A DNA stretch of 64,000 nucleotides from DATCMH01 sp036563505 (GCA_036563505.1 DATCMH010000016.1:1-64000); one strand, 5' to 3'. Counted from the stretch's first letter, positions 16,723 to 25,129 are shown. The notes: generated from the letters alone by a model not told the origin. A program made the numbers and translations.

Positions 16723-17490
16723 ATGCTCGGCGCCATCACCAGCAACATCGACGTCGCCCAGGTGACGTTGTACGTCTTCTTCGGCTTCTTCATCAGCCTC
16801 GTCTGGTACCTGCGCCAGGAGGACAAGCGCGAGGGCTACCCGCTCGATCGCGATCGCCCCGGCTCCGTCCTGGTTCAGGGCCTGCCGCCCATGCCGCCGC
16901 CAAAGTCCTTCCTCTTGCGCGAAGGGCACACCTACCAGGCGCCCCCGGGCAACACGGAGAACAAGCCCATCAACGCCATGGCGACCTCGTCCTCGCCGGG
17001 CTCGCCGCTGGAGCCGATGGGCGATCCGATGCACGACGCGATCGGGCCGGCAGCCTATGCCGATCGCGACGAGCGGCCGGAGCATACGGCGGAGGGCGAC
17101 GTCATGATCGTGCCCCTGCGCGTCGCCGCCGACTTCTACGTCGAGCCGCGCGACCCCGACCCGCGCGGCATGCCCGTCTACGCCGCCGACGGTGTCGTGG
17201 CCGGCACCGTCCGCGAGCTCTGGATCGACCGCTCCGAGGTCACGATCCGCTACCTCGAAGTCGCCGTCGAGGGCCGGGACCGTCCGGCGCTGCTGCCGAT
17301 GACCCTCGCCCGGATCCACGGCAAGCACGGCTATGTCAACGCCGAGTCGGTGACGGCAAGGCAGTTCGCGACGGCGCCGGCAACGGCGAAGCCCGACGAG
17401 ATCACGCTGCGCGAGGAGGACCGGATCATGGCTTACTTCGGCTCAGGCCATCTCTTCGCCGTGCCGGAGCGCCGGGAGCCCGCGCTGTGA
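16723..17490 (+). CDS. puhA: Photosynthetic reaction centre H subunit
   Basis: Caps the L-M reaction centre on the cytoplasmic side and controls proton delivery to the quinone QB. The 255-aa protein has a single N-terminal membrane helix (VTLYVFFGFFISLVWYLRQE, about 11-30), then a linker beginning DKREGYPLDRDRPG and a PRC-barrel domain (FYVEPRDPDPRGMPVYAADG). RBS GGAGGT lies 8 bp before the ATG. The stop overlaps the puhB GTG start. Confidence 0.96.
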   Translation: MLGAITSNIDVAQVTLYVFFGFFISLVWYLRQEDKREGYPLDRDRPGSVLVQGLPPMPPPKSFLLREGHTYQAPPGNTENKPINAMATSSSPGSPLEPMGDPMHDAIGPAAYADRDERPEHTAEGDVMIVPLRVAADFYVEPRDPDPRGMPVYAADGVVAGTVRELWIDRSEVTIRYLEVAVEGRDRPALLPMTLARIHGKHGYVNAESVTARQFATAPATAKPDEITLREEDRIMAYFGSGHLFAVPERREPAL

Positions 17491-18170
17491 GTGCCGGCGT
17501 CGTCGGCCGCATCACCCTGCTCCCCGCGGGATCGGCGGTTCGGGCTGAGGCCGCCATTCCCGGCCTGCCCGGCCCTCTGCCCGCGGGAGAAGAGATCCTG
17601 TGGCAGGGCAAGCCGTCCTGGACGGCGCTCGCGGTCCGGGTCTTCCACGTCCGCAAAGTCGCTTTGTACTTCGCGCTTCTCGCGGCGTGGAGGGTCGCCG
17701 CCGGTGCGTCCGATGGGGAAGAGATCAGCAGCGCGCTTGCCTTCGCCCTGCCGCTCGTGCCGGTCGCGGCGGTGGCCATCGGCCTCCTCGCGCTCCTCGC
17801 CCGGCTCGCGGCCAGGAGTGCGACCTACACGATCACCACACGGCGCGTGGTGATGCAGGTCGGCATCGCGCTCTCGGTGACGTTCAACATCCCGTTCCGC
17901 ATCATCGGGGGCGCTGGGCTGAAAGTTCGCCGCGACGGGACCGGCGACATTCCCCTCGCCTTGAAGGAAGGGCGCATCGGCTACGTGCACCTCTGGCCGC
18001 ATGTTCGGCCTTGGCGCCTCAGCGCGCCGGAACCCATGCTCCGCGCCGTGCCGGACGCCGCGAAGGTGGCCGCGATTCTCGCGGGGGCCTACCTCGCGGC
18101 GCGGGACGCCGCCGCTCAGCCGGCGGACGAGCCCAGCACGGCGACCGATCCGGTCGCGGTGGCCGCGTGA
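17487..18170 (+). CDS. puhB: Photosynthetic complex assembly protein PuhB
   Basis: Assembly factor for the reaction centre-LH1 complex. The GTG at 17487 overlaps the puhA stop (GTGA), giving 227 residues. PuhB motifs: PLPAGEEILWQGKPSW near residue 35, two or three hydrophobic stretches (about 50-110) and a PH-like domain region (TTRRVVMQVGIALSVTFNIP, LKEGRIGYVHLWPHVRPW). Normal length and position between puhA and puhC. Confidence 0.93.
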   Translation: MSAGVVGRITLLPAGSAVRAEAAIPGLPGPLPAGEEILWQGKPSWTALAVRVFHVRKVALYFALLAAWRVAAGASDGEEISSALAFALPLVPVAAVAIGLLALLARLAARSATYTITTRRVVMQVGIALSVTFNIPFRIIGGAGLKVRRDGTGDIPLALKEGRIGYVHLWPHVRPWRLSAPEPMLRAVPDAAKVAAILAGAYLAARDAAAQPADEPSTATDPVAVAA

Positions 18171-18181
18171 AGGAGGGAGCG

Positions 18182-18622
18182 ATGAGCCAAGCCGTCGATG
18201 GCGGTCACATGCCCCGGGGCGCCGCGCTCGGGATCGTCTCGCTGCTCGCTTTCGCGATCCTGGCCGCGGGCGCCGGACGGATCGGCGGCCTCGGCTTCAC
18301 GTCGGAGCCCCGCGCCGCGGCGGTCGAGAGCCGCGCGCTGCGCTTCACCGACCGCGAGGACGGAACGGTCGCAGTGCACGACGCCGGGAACGGCGGCCTC
18401 ATCGCCCTCGTTCGGCCCGGCGAAGGGGGTTTCCTGCGCGGCGCCCTGAGGGGCCTCGCCCATGACCGCCTGCGCCGCGACCTTGGACCGCAAGAGCCCT
18501 TCCTGCTCACCCGCTTTGCGGATGGCCGGCTTGCTCTCTACGATCAGGCAACCGGGCGCCGCCTCGACCTCGACTCGTTCGGGGCGAGCAACGCGGACAG
18601 CTTCGCCCGGCTGCTGAAATAG
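18182..18622 (+). CDS. puhC: Photosynthetic complex assembly protein PuhC
   Basis: Membrane-anchored factor for reaction centre/LH1 assembly. 146 residues, one N-terminal helix (ALGIVSLLAFAILAAGAG, about 14-31) and a soluble domain with SRALRFTDREDGTVAVHD and the typical C-terminal DLDSFGASNADSFARLL. AAGGAGGGAG precedes the ATG, 11 bp after puhB. Confidence 0.9.
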   Translation: MSQAVDGGHMPRGAALGIVSLLAFAILAAGAGRIGGLGFTSEPRAAAVESRALRFTDREDGTVAVHDAGNGGLIALVRPGEGGFLRGALRGLAHDRLRRDLGPQEPFLLTRFADGRLALYDQATGRRLDLDSFGASNADSFARLLK

Positions 18623-18637
18623 GGAGGGCGCCGGACG

Positions 18638-18937
18638 ATGATCACCAGCCTGACAGGGGGACGACGGGTCGAGGTGCCTTGCACCGTCGACGTCGAGCAC
18701 ACGGCGGACAGCCTGCACGCCTATGTCGACCTCGAGGGAGTCGAGGTCGGCCCCGGTGACGCGGTCCTCATCCACGACGCGCCGGCGGACGTCGCGGCGG
18801 GGCAGCATGTCGTGTGCCGGCGTCGCGCCACGGTGTACCGCGCCGGCCCCCTCGGGCGTCTGTGGGCCCATGTCGAAGGCTATCTCGAATTGACCGAACT
18901 CTACGAAGTCAGCTTCTCGTCCGGGAGGGTGTCATGA
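18638..18937 (+). CDS. Small conserved PGC protein between puhC and acsF (99 aa)
   Basis: Function unknown. The 99-residue protein has no membrane helix or signal peptide. It reads as a compact beta-rich domain (EVPCTVDVEHTADSLHAYVD, then AVLIHDAPADVAAGQHVVCR and ATVYRAGPLGRLWAHVEGYL). The gene overlaps acsF by 4 bp (ATGA), and an unnamed small gene in this position occurs in other alphaproteobacterial PGCs. Tight coupling to acsF suggests a role with the cyclase or in assembly, as inference. A proposed cyclase partner in other bacteria (BciE) is a ferredoxin; this protein has no ferredoxin Cys pattern. Confidence 0.85.
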   Translation: MITSLTGGRRVEVPCTVDVEHTADSLHAYVDLEGVEVGPGDAVLIHDAPADVAAGQHVVCRRRATVYRAGPLGRLWAHVEGYLELTELYEVSFSSGRVS

Positions 18938-19998
18938 TCCCCATGGAAGGCGGCACGGGCCCCAACGCCTCGACCGAGAACGCCCTTCAGGACACTGTCC
19001 TGAGCCCGCGCTTCTACACCACCGACTTCGTCGCCATGGACCGGCTCGACATCGGGCTCGTGCGCGCGGAATGGGACCATCTCATCGCCGAGATGCAGAG
19101 CGACCCGAACCGCATCCATTTCAAGCGCGACGAGGAGTGGGACGCCGACCTCGACCGCCTGCCGCCGGCCCTGCGCGCCGAACTCGTCGACTTCCTCGTC
19201 AGCTCGGTGACGGCGGAGTTCTCGGGCTGCGTGCTCTACGCCGAGATCAAGAAGCGGATCACGAACCCCGACATCGCCGAGCTGTTCCGGCTGATGGCGC
19301 GGGATGAGGCCCGGCACGCGGGCTTCATCAACGAGGCGCTGAAGGAGTTCGGGATCGGCGTCGACCTCGGCTTCCTGACCAAGGCCAAGAAGTACACCTA
19401 CTTCAAGCCGAAATTCATCTTCTACGCGACCTACCTCTCCGAGAAGATCGGCTACGCCCGCTACATCACCATCTTTCGGCAGTTCGAGCGGCATCCGGAG
19501 CGGCGCTTCCACCCGATTTTCCGGTGGTTCGATAAGTGGTGCAACGACGAGTTCCGGCACGGCGAGGCCTTCGCGCTCCTGATGCGCGCCCAGCCCGAGC
19601 TGTTGTCGGGTGCCAACCGGCTCTGGATCCGGTTCTTCCTCCTCGCGGTCTTCGCCACGATGTACGTGCGCGACCATGCGCGGCCGGAGTTCCACAAGGC
19701 GCTCGGCCTCGACCCGACCGAGTACGACTACACGGTCTTCCGCATCACCTCCGAGATTTCGCGGCAGGTGTTCCCGGTCGTGCTCGACATCGACAACCCG
19801 GCCTTCCGGTCGGGCCTCGAGCGGCTGCGAAAGCTCGGCGACGCGATCGCCGCGGCCAAGGCGCAGGGTGGAGTCGTCGGCGGGGTGAAGAAGCTCGGGC
19901 TGCAGCTTGCCGCCGCCGCGACTTTCGCCCGCCTCTACTTCCTGCCCGTCAAGGGCAACGAGATGCCGGCGCAGATCCGCATGGCTCCGGCCTGGTAG
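18934..19998 (+). CDS. acsF: Aerobic Mg-protoporphyrin IX monomethyl ester (oxidative) cyclase
   Basis: O2-dependent di-iron enzyme that closes ring E. The 354-aa protein shows the carboxylate/His ligands in EFSGCVLYAEIKKR, DEARHAGFINEAL and NDEFRHGEAFALL. It starts at 18934 (MIPMEGGTGPNASTENALQD); the earlier open frame is a shadow of the preceding gene. No O2-independent bchE is found in the window, so ring E formation here depends on oxygen. Confidence 0.97.
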   Translation: MIPMEGGTGPNASTENALQDTVLSPRFYTTDFVAMDRLDIGLVRAEWDHLIAEMQSDPNRIHFKRDEEWDADLDRLPPALRAELVDFLVSSVTAEFSGCVLYAEIKKRITNPDIAELFRLMARDEARHAGFINEALKEFGIGVDLGFLTKAKKYTYFKPKFIFYATYLSEKIGYARYITIFRQFERHPERRFHPIFRWFDKWCNDEFRHGEAFALLMRAQPELLSGANRLWIRFFLLAVFATMYVRDHARPEFHKALGLDPTEYDYTVFRITSEISRQVFPVVLDIDNPAFRSGLERLRKLGDAIAAAKAQGGVVGGVKKLGLQLAAAATFARLYFLPVKGNEMPAQIRMAPAW

Positions 19999-20003
19999 TG
20001 ACC

Positions 20004-20831
20004 ATGACCCAGCACGCGCCGGCGCTGCTCTACGCGCTGTTCCTCTGGTGGTTCAGCACCGGCGCCGTGCTGCGGCTGTGCCGGCGCGAGCTGTCCAACG
20101 GCCGGGCCTGGCTATGGGCCGGCCTCGCGGCCGTCTCGGGGCTGGCGCTGCTCGCCGCGAGCGCGTCGCTGGCGAGCGTCGCCGGCGCTTATCTCGCCTT
20201 CACCGCCGCCGTCCTGACCTGGGGCAGCGTCGAGATCACCTTCCTGACCGGCCTCCTGACGGGGCCGCGCCGGCAGCCCTGTCCCGCGGGAGCCCGCGGC
20301 TGGCGCCGCACGCGGGCCGCGTTCGAGGCCATCCTGTATCACGAGCTCGCGCTCGTCGCGGCCGGCGTCGCGATCGCCGCCGCGACCTGGGGCGGGGCCA
20401 ATCAGGTCGGGCCGCAGACCTTCCTGGTGTTGTGGCTGCTGCGCCTGTCGGCGAAGCTCAACCTGTTCCTCGGGGTTCCGGTCACCAACGAGGCGATGCT
20501 GCCGGAGCGGCTGCGGTTCCTGGCCAGCTACTTCGCCCTGCGGCCGATCAACCCCCTCTTTCCCGTGTCCGTGACGGCTGCGACCGCGGGTCTGGCGGTC
20601 ATCACCGTCCGTGCCCTGGCGCCCGAGGCCAGTGCCTTCGACGCGGCGGGATCGATCCTGCTTGCGACACTTTTGGCGCTGGCCGTGCTCGAACATTGGT
20701 TCATGGTTCTCCCGATCCCATCTGCGAGCCTCTGGACCTGGAGCCTGGGCACGCCCGCGGCCGTCCCCTCGCCGCTCCTCTCCCTCGTCGCGACCGACCA
20801 GGACACCCCTCTCGGAAGGAGGCCCACATGA
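20004..20831 (+). CDS. puhE: Photosynthetic complex assembly membrane protein PuhE
   Basis: PuhE (DUF3623 family) is a multi-helix membrane protein that modulates photosystem assembly and bacteriochlorophyll level in Rhodobacter. The 275 residues contain about seven hydrophobic helices, with family segments LYALFLWWFSTGAVLRLCRR, WGSVEITFLTGLLTGPRR and LRLSAKLNLFLGVPVTNEAM. ATG at 20004 follows acsF by 5 bp; a GTG at 19998 is an alternative. The stop overlaps hemA (ATGA). Confidence 0.92.
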   Translation: MTQHAPALLYALFLWWFSTGAVLRLCRRELSNGRAWLWAGLAAVSGLALLAASASLASVAGAYLAFTAAVLTWGSVEITFLTGLLTGPRRQPCPAGARGWRRTRAAFEAILYHELALVAAGVAIAAATWGGANQVGPQTFLVLWLLRLSAKLNLFLGVPVTNEAMLPERLRFLASYFALRPINPLFPVSVTAATAGLAVITVRALAPEASAFDAAGSILLATLLALAVLEHWFMVLPIPSASLWTWSLGTPAAVPSPLLSLVATDQDTPLGRRPT

Positions 20832-22060
20832 GCTACGAAGACCTGTTCCGAGGCAAACTGGACGGCCTCAAGACCGAGGGACGCTACCGGGTCTTCGCGG
20901 ATCTCGAGCGCCGCACGGGAGCCTTCCCGAAGGCCGTCCACCACCGCCCGGAGGGCGAGGCCGAGGTCACGGTCTGGTGCTCGAACGACTATCTCGGCAT
21001 GGGGCAGCACCCGGCGGTGCTCGCGGCCATGCACGAGGCGATCGACCGCTGCGGCGCGGGGGCCGGCGGCACGCGCAACATCGGCGGCACGAACCACACC
21101 CACGTGCTCCTGGAGGCAGAGCTCGCCGACCTCCATGGCAAGGAGGCGGCGCTCCTCTTCACCTCGGCCTACGTGGCCAACGACGCCACCCTCTCCACGC
21201 TGCGCGAGCTCACCCCCGGCGTCGTGATCTTCTCCGACGAGAAGAATCACGCCTCCATGATCGCCGGCATCCGCCGCGGCGGCGGGCCGAAGGAGATCTT
21301 CCGTCACAACGACGTCGAGGATCTCGAGCGCAAGCTCGCCAAGTACCCGCGCCACACGCCCAAGATCATCGCCTTCGAGAGCGTTTACTCGATGGACGGC
21401 CATATCGCGCCGATCGCGGCCATCTGCGACCTGGCCGAGCGCTACGGCGCCATGACCTATCTCGACGAGGTCCATGCCGTGGGGCTCTACGGGCTGCGCG
21501 GCGGCGGCATCGCCGAGCGCGACGGGCTCATGGACCGGATCACCATCATCAACGGCACGCTGGCCAAGGGTTTCGGCGTGATGGGCGGCTACATCGCGGC
21601 GAGCCGCGCGGCCTGCGACGCGATCCGCTCCTTCGCGTCCGGCTTCATCTTCACCACGTCCCTCGCGCCCGCGATGGCGGCCGGGGCGCTCGCGAGCATC
21701 CGCCACCTCAAGGCAAGCCAGGTCGAGCGTGCCCGCCACCAGGAGCGGGCCGCGACCCTCAAACGTCGGCTCGCCGAGGCGAACCTGCCCGTGATGGACA
21801 ATCCGAGCCACATCGTCCCGGTGCTCGTGGGGGACCCCGTCCACTGCAAGGCGGTGACGGACCTGCTCCTCACCCGCGACCGGATCTACGTCCAGCCGAT
21901 CAACTACCCGACCGTGCCCCGCGGCACCGAGCGGATGCGGCTCACGCCGTCGCCGGTCCACACCGACGCGGACATGGACCACCTCGTGGCCGCGCTCACC
22001 CGCCTCTGGCACGCCTGCCCGCTCTCCGACGGGCGCATCGTCAAACTCGCGGCGGCGTAG
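20828..22060 (+). CDS. hemA: 5-aminolevulinate synthase
   Basis: PLP enzyme condensing glycine and succinyl-CoA to 5-aminolevulinate, the first committed tetrapyrrole step (C4 pathway of alphaproteobacteria). The 410 residues include CGAGAGGTRNIGGTNHTHV, YLDEVHAVGLYG and the PLP lysine in NGTLAKGFGVMGGY (about residue 244). GGAAGGAGG precedes the ATG. Last gene of the bchF-hemA run. It may be a second, photosynthesis-dedicated copy in the genome, which cannot be judged from this window. Confidence 0.96.
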   Translation: MSYEDLFRGKLDGLKTEGRYRVFADLERRTGAFPKAVHHRPEGEAEVTVWCSNDYLGMGQHPAVLAAMHEAIDRCGAGAGGTRNIGGTNHTHVLLEAELADLHGKEAALLFTSAYVANDATLSTLRELTPGVVIFSDEKNHASMIAGIRRGGGPKEIFRHNDVEDLERKLAKYPRHTPKIIAFESVYSMDGHIAPIAAICDLAERYGAMTYLDEVHAVGLYGLRGGGIAERDGLMDRITIINGTLAKGFGVMGGYIAASRAACDAIRSFASGFIFTTSLAPAMAAGALASIRHLKASQVERARHQERAATLKRRLAEANLPVMDNPSHIVPVLVGDPVHCKAVTDLLLTRDRIYVQPINYPTVPRGTERMRLTPSPVHTDADMDHLVAALTRLWHACPLSDGRIVKLAAA

Positions 22061-22201
22061 GGGCGGAGCAGGCGCTTCGCGCTTCGGTTTGACGATGGCT
22101 GGCGCCGCGCGGGGATCAGCGCGGGCCGGCCGCGAGCGCGGCGAACGGCGCTTGTGACCCCGCTCGCTTCGCGCGCGGCAAAAACCTCGAGATGACGGAA
22201 A

Positions 22202-22585
22202 TCAGGACTCGCCGGACGGCTCGGTCCAGGCGCGTGACCGGCGCGGCGTCCGCGGCTTCTTGCCCAGAGGTGGCGCCTCGATCGGCGTCGTCGCGACGGG
22301 TGCGTCCAGCACCGGCAACGGGTGGACCGTCGCGGAGGAGGTGAGGAGCTTGGGCTCCGGCGCGCGCTCGGCCGGATCGTCCTGCCCGAGTTCGCTGTCG
22401 CGCCAGGCGCGATGGTCGACGAGCAGGGCCGCGAGCAACCCGAGCACCAAGACGCCGAGGCCCGCTGGCGGCGAGCCGGCCCCTGCCATCACGGCGGCCA
22501 CGAGGGCGTAGCCGAACACGATCAGCGTCGTGCCGCCTCCGGACAGGAACGACGAGCCTCCATCGGCGGGGCGCGAACGGGTCAT
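22202..22585 (-). CDS. Unknown membrane protein downstream of pufM (127 aa)
   Basis: Not recognised. From the ATG at 22585 (MTRSRPADGG) it has two hydrophobic helices (TTLIVFGYALVAAVMAGAG and LGVLVLGLLAALLVDH) and a Pro/Ala-rich, basic tail that is probably disordered (PLGKKPRTPRRSRAW). It is on the puf strand but lies beyond the strong hairpin at 22,639-22,667, so it probably has its own transcript. It occupies the place where many purple bacteria carry pufC or pufX, but it resembles neither: no heme CXXCH motifs, and two helices instead of one. A longer reading starts at 22624. Confidence 0.6.
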   Translation of the reverse strand: MTRSRPADGGSSFLSGGGTTLIVFGYALVAAVMAGAGSPPAGLGVLVLGLLAALLVDHRAWRDSELGQDDPAERAPEPKLLTSSATVHPLPVLDAPVATTPIEAPPLGKKPRTPRRSRAWTEPSGES

Positions 22586-22638
22586 GGCAAACCTCGCAGG
22601 TGAGCTCTCGGCAGCGCGAACCAACGATCCTAACGCAT

Positions 22639-22667
22639 GATCCGCCCGGGGCTATCCCGGGCGGATC
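22639..22667 (-). terminator. Strong hairpin after pufM
   Basis: A perfect 12-bp inverted repeat (GATCCGCCCGGG / CCCGGGCGGATC) with a 5-nt loop lies 36 bp beyond the pufM stop. No T-run follows, so it may act as a terminator or as a 3' stabiliser of the pufLM message. It separates puf from the 127-aa gene. Confidence 0.75.
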
Positions 22668-22702
22668 GATCACTCGTCGACCTCAGGCCACGATCGTGGT
22701 GC

Positions 22703-23638
22703 TTAAGGCGTGTAATTCGCCGGCGCGAGGCCGTGCTTGATGCCCCACTCGTACCAGTTGTCGACCGCCGTGCCCGTGAGCAGGATGCCGATGCCGCCGG
22801 TCAGCGTGGTGAGCACCGCGAACCACCAGGCCCAGCGATGGATGGACTCGGCCGTGGCGTTGAAGCCCATGGTCCAGCGCCAGAACAGCATGCCGCGCTC
22901 GAACGCCGTGCCCCGGTCGGTGATCTGCCCGATCTCGCGCTCGGCGCCGTAGCGCGTCGTGGCAAGCACCGTCGCCCCGTGCATCGCGAAGAGCACCGCG
23001 GACCCGTAGAGGAACGCGATCGAGAGCATGTGGAACGGGTTGTAGAAGAGGTTTCCGTACGAGAGCGAGAAGTTGTTGGTCCAGTCGAGGTGCGGGAAGA
23101 TCCCGAACGGCACCGCCTCGCTCCAGCTGCCGCGCATGATCGGCCGGATGAAGCCGAGCACGAGGTAGAGCCAGATCGCCGAGGCAAAGGCCCAGGCGAT
23201 GTGCGTGCCCATGCCGAGCGCCCGGGCCCGGCGGTAGACGCGCACCCACCACAACAGGATCGCGGTGGTGAGGAAGAAGCCCGCGATCAGCCACCAGCCG
23301 CCTTCCTTCAGCGGCGGCAGGATGCGCAGGCCGTGCTGCGGCAGCGGCGGGTCGAGGGCGAGCCAGGGCAGCTTGCGGATGAACTGGATCGGGTCCCAGT
23401 TCACCGAGGCAAGCATGTTGAGCCCGATGATCTCGATGGCGAGAAAGCCGCAGATCAGCGAGGTCAGTCCCGTCCAGCCCAAGTAGACCGGGCCGACCTG
23501 GGCATCGCCGAATTTTCCGAACCAATAATTGAAGCCCGGCTTAAGGTTGCGCACGTACCACCCGCGGGTGAGGGGCACGCCGGCATAGGCTGGACCGCGG
23601 ATCTGAACCTGCGTGAAGATGTTCTGGTACTCGGCCAT
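22703..23638 (-). CDS. pufM: Photosynthetic reaction centre M subunit
   Basis: Type-II reaction centre subunit that binds QA and half of the bacteriochlorophyll special pair. The 311 residues start MAEYQNIFTQVQIRGPAYAG and contain five membrane helices, PHLDWTNNFSLSYGNLFYNP and the His-containing NPFHMLSIAFLYGSAVLFAM. AAGGGAGAG precedes the ATG. The C-terminus ends shortly after the last helix (WYEWGIKHGLAPANYTP) and no pufC follows. Confidence 0.97.
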   Translation of the reverse strand: MAEYQNIFTQVQIRGPAYAGVPLTRGWYVRNLKPGFNYWFGKFGDAQVGPVYLGWTGLTSLICGFLAIEIIGLNMLASVNWDPIQFIRKLPWLALDPPLPQHGLRILPPLKEGGWWLIAGFFLTTAILLWWVRVYRRARALGMGTHIAWAFASAIWLYLVLGFIRPIMRGSWSEAVPFGIFPHLDWTNNFSLSYGNLFYNPFHMLSIAFLYGSAVLFAMHGATVLATTRYGAEREIGQITDRGTAFERGMLFWRWTMGFNATAESIHRWAWWFAVLTTLTGGIGILLTGTAVDNWYEWGIKHGLAPANYTP

Positions 23639-23650
23639 GACCGCTCTCCC

Positions 23651-24493
23651 TTACCGCTGAGCCCAGATCGGCATGCGCTGCCACCAGTTCCACCAATCGG
23701 CCCAAACGGCGCCCTCGGGCCAGAGGAAGGACGGGCCGCTGATCACGATGCAGATCGCCGAGAAGAAGCCGGCCGAGACGGCGAGGAACACCCCGAGCCG
23801 GTGGATGCCGAGCGTTCCGACGGACCAGCCGAGCACGTCGCGGAAGTAGGTGTTCTCATGCTCGGCGGTCTTGACCTGCTCACCCTTCTTCGGGTTCACG
23901 GCCGAGAGCACCAATCCGCCGTGCATCGAGAGCGCGAGCGCGTTCGTGAAGAAGAACGTGATCGCGATCATGTGCACCGGATTGTAGTGGAAGTTCCCGT
24001 ACTTGTAGCCGGTGGTCGAGACCCAATCGAGGTGGCTGATGATGCCGTAGGGGAAGCCGTGCCCCCAGGCCCCCATCAGCACCGGGCGGATGACCACCAG
24101 CGTCACATAGGCGAAGATCGCGAAGCTGAAGGCCACGGGCACGTGCAGGCCCATGCCGAGCTTGCGGGCGATCTCGACCTGTCGCAGCGCCCAGGACGCG
24201 AAGGCCCCGATGGCGCAGAAAGTGATGATCTGCCACAGGCCGCCCTGCTTCAGCGGCGCGAGCGCCAGGCCGTAGCTGATGTCCGGCGGATTGATGCTGA
24301 TCTTCCAGATGTTCCAGGTCGGCCCGATCGCGGCTCCGTAAATGATGAGCGCGGTGCCGAGGGTCGCGAAGAAGAGAGTGGTGACCCCGAAGAAGCCGAC
24401 CCAGTACTGCCCGACCCAGAAGTCGAACAGGTCGCCGCCGATCAGCGTGCCGCCGCGGACGCGGTATTTCTTTTCGAAGTGAAGCATGGCCAT
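23651..24493 (-). CDS. pufL: Photosynthetic reaction centre L subunit
   Basis: Reaction centre subunit that binds QB and the other half of the special pair. The 280 residues have five helices; family marks are FEKKYRVRGGTLIGGDLFDF, SHLDWVSTTGYKYGNFHYNP and NPVHMIAITFFFTNALALSM. Start ATG at 24493 (MAMLHFEKKY), with a second in-frame ATG at 24487. It ends 12 bp before pufM. The 102 bp to pufA may hold the mRNA-stability structure seen in other puf operons; only short stems such as CGGGG/CCCCG are visible. Confidence 0.97.
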   Translation of the reverse strand: MAMLHFEKKYRVRGGTLIGGDLFDFWVGQYWVGFFGVTTLFFATLGTALIIYGAAIGPTWNIWKISINPPDISYGLALAPLKQGGLWQIITFCAIGAFASWALRQVEIARKLGMGLHVPVAFSFAIFAYVTLVVIRPVLMGAWGHGFPYGIISHLDWVSTTGYKYGNFHYNPVHMIAITFFFTNALALSMHGGLVLSAVNPKKGEQVKTAEHENTYFRDVLGWSVGTLGIHRLGVFLAVSAGFFSAICIVISGPSFLWPEGAVWADWWNWWQRMPIWAQR

Positions 24494-24595
24494 GGCAGGA
24501 ACCCCGGGTGAGCCGACGTCGCGGACCCTTTTGTCGTGAAGGGCGAACGGGGCGAGGGCTGACCCCGCGCCTCGTCCGCCTTTGTCGTTGCGCGC

Positions 24596-24754
24596 TTACC
24601 GCGGGGCGGTCGCGGCCGCGCGCGGGCCTTCCAGCCAGTTGAACCGGTCCGTGCTGAGCAGGATGAAATGGATCAGCAGGGCCAGCGTGAACAGGAAGGT
24701 GAACAGAGCGATCAGCGTGCGACGCGGATCGAACAGCAACCAAACTCGCCACAT
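24596..24754 (-). CDS. pufA: Light-harvesting complex 1 alpha chain
   Basis: Core antenna polypeptide around the reaction centre. 52 residues: MWRVWLLFDPRRTLIALF, one membrane helix and the bacteriochlorophyll-binding His in ALLIHFILLSTDRFNWLEG. A textbook AGGAGG lies 8 nt before the ATG and pufB ends 11 bp upstream, as expected for strong expression. Confidence 0.97.
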   Translation of the reverse strand: MWRVWLLFDPRRTLIALFTFLFTLALLIHFILLSTDRFNWLEGPRAAATAPR

Positions 24755-24765
24755 GGTCAGTCCTC

Positions 24766-25002
24766 CTATGCTGCGAGGGAGCGGACGGCCGTCAGGATCG
24801 GCTCGACGGCGTCGAGCGCCCCCGTCCGATAGCCCTGCGGGCCGGGCAGCCAGGGGCGCCACATCCAAACCAGGATGTGAGCGACCACGGCGACCGCGAC
24901 GAAGCCGATGAAGCTCGTCATGAAGATCGTGTGGAATTCTTTGGCCTCGGGTTCTGTCATGCCCGACAGAGTCCCGGGTCTCCTTTCGATATCTACCGCC
25001 AT
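24766..25002 (-). CDS. pufB: Light-harvesting complex 1 beta chain, with C-terminal extension
   Basis: Partner of PufA in LH1. The 78-aa protein has GTLSGMTEPEAKEFHTIFMT, then the helix with the ligand His (FVAVAVVAHILVWMWRPWLP) and the usual end PGPQGY. About 20 further residues follow (RTGALDAVEPILTAVRSLAA), where most LH1 beta chains stop soon after the aromatic/Pro segment. GGAGA about 9 nt upstream supports the ATG at 25002; the internal ATG at 24960 would remove the N-terminal ERRPGTLSG. Confidence 0.93.
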   Translation of the reverse strand: MAVDIERRPGTLSGMTEPEAKEFHTIFMTSFIGFVAVAVVAHILVWMWRPWLPGPQGYRTGALDAVEPILTAVRSLAA

Positions 25003-25129
25003 GGGCGTCGTCTCCGAGAATGGGCCTTGCGGCCGTGGCCGCGCGGATCCCGCGCGGTGGGGCCGCCGGGGCGTGACACCGCCCTGGCGAGCCATCCGCC
25101 CGGCGAACCGGGAGGATTGATCGGGCTGT

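Noticed and set aside
22202..22585. Degenerate pufC or pufX in the 127-aa gene
   Set aside because: No CXXCH heme motifs, two rather than one membrane helix, and a hairpin separates it from pufM.
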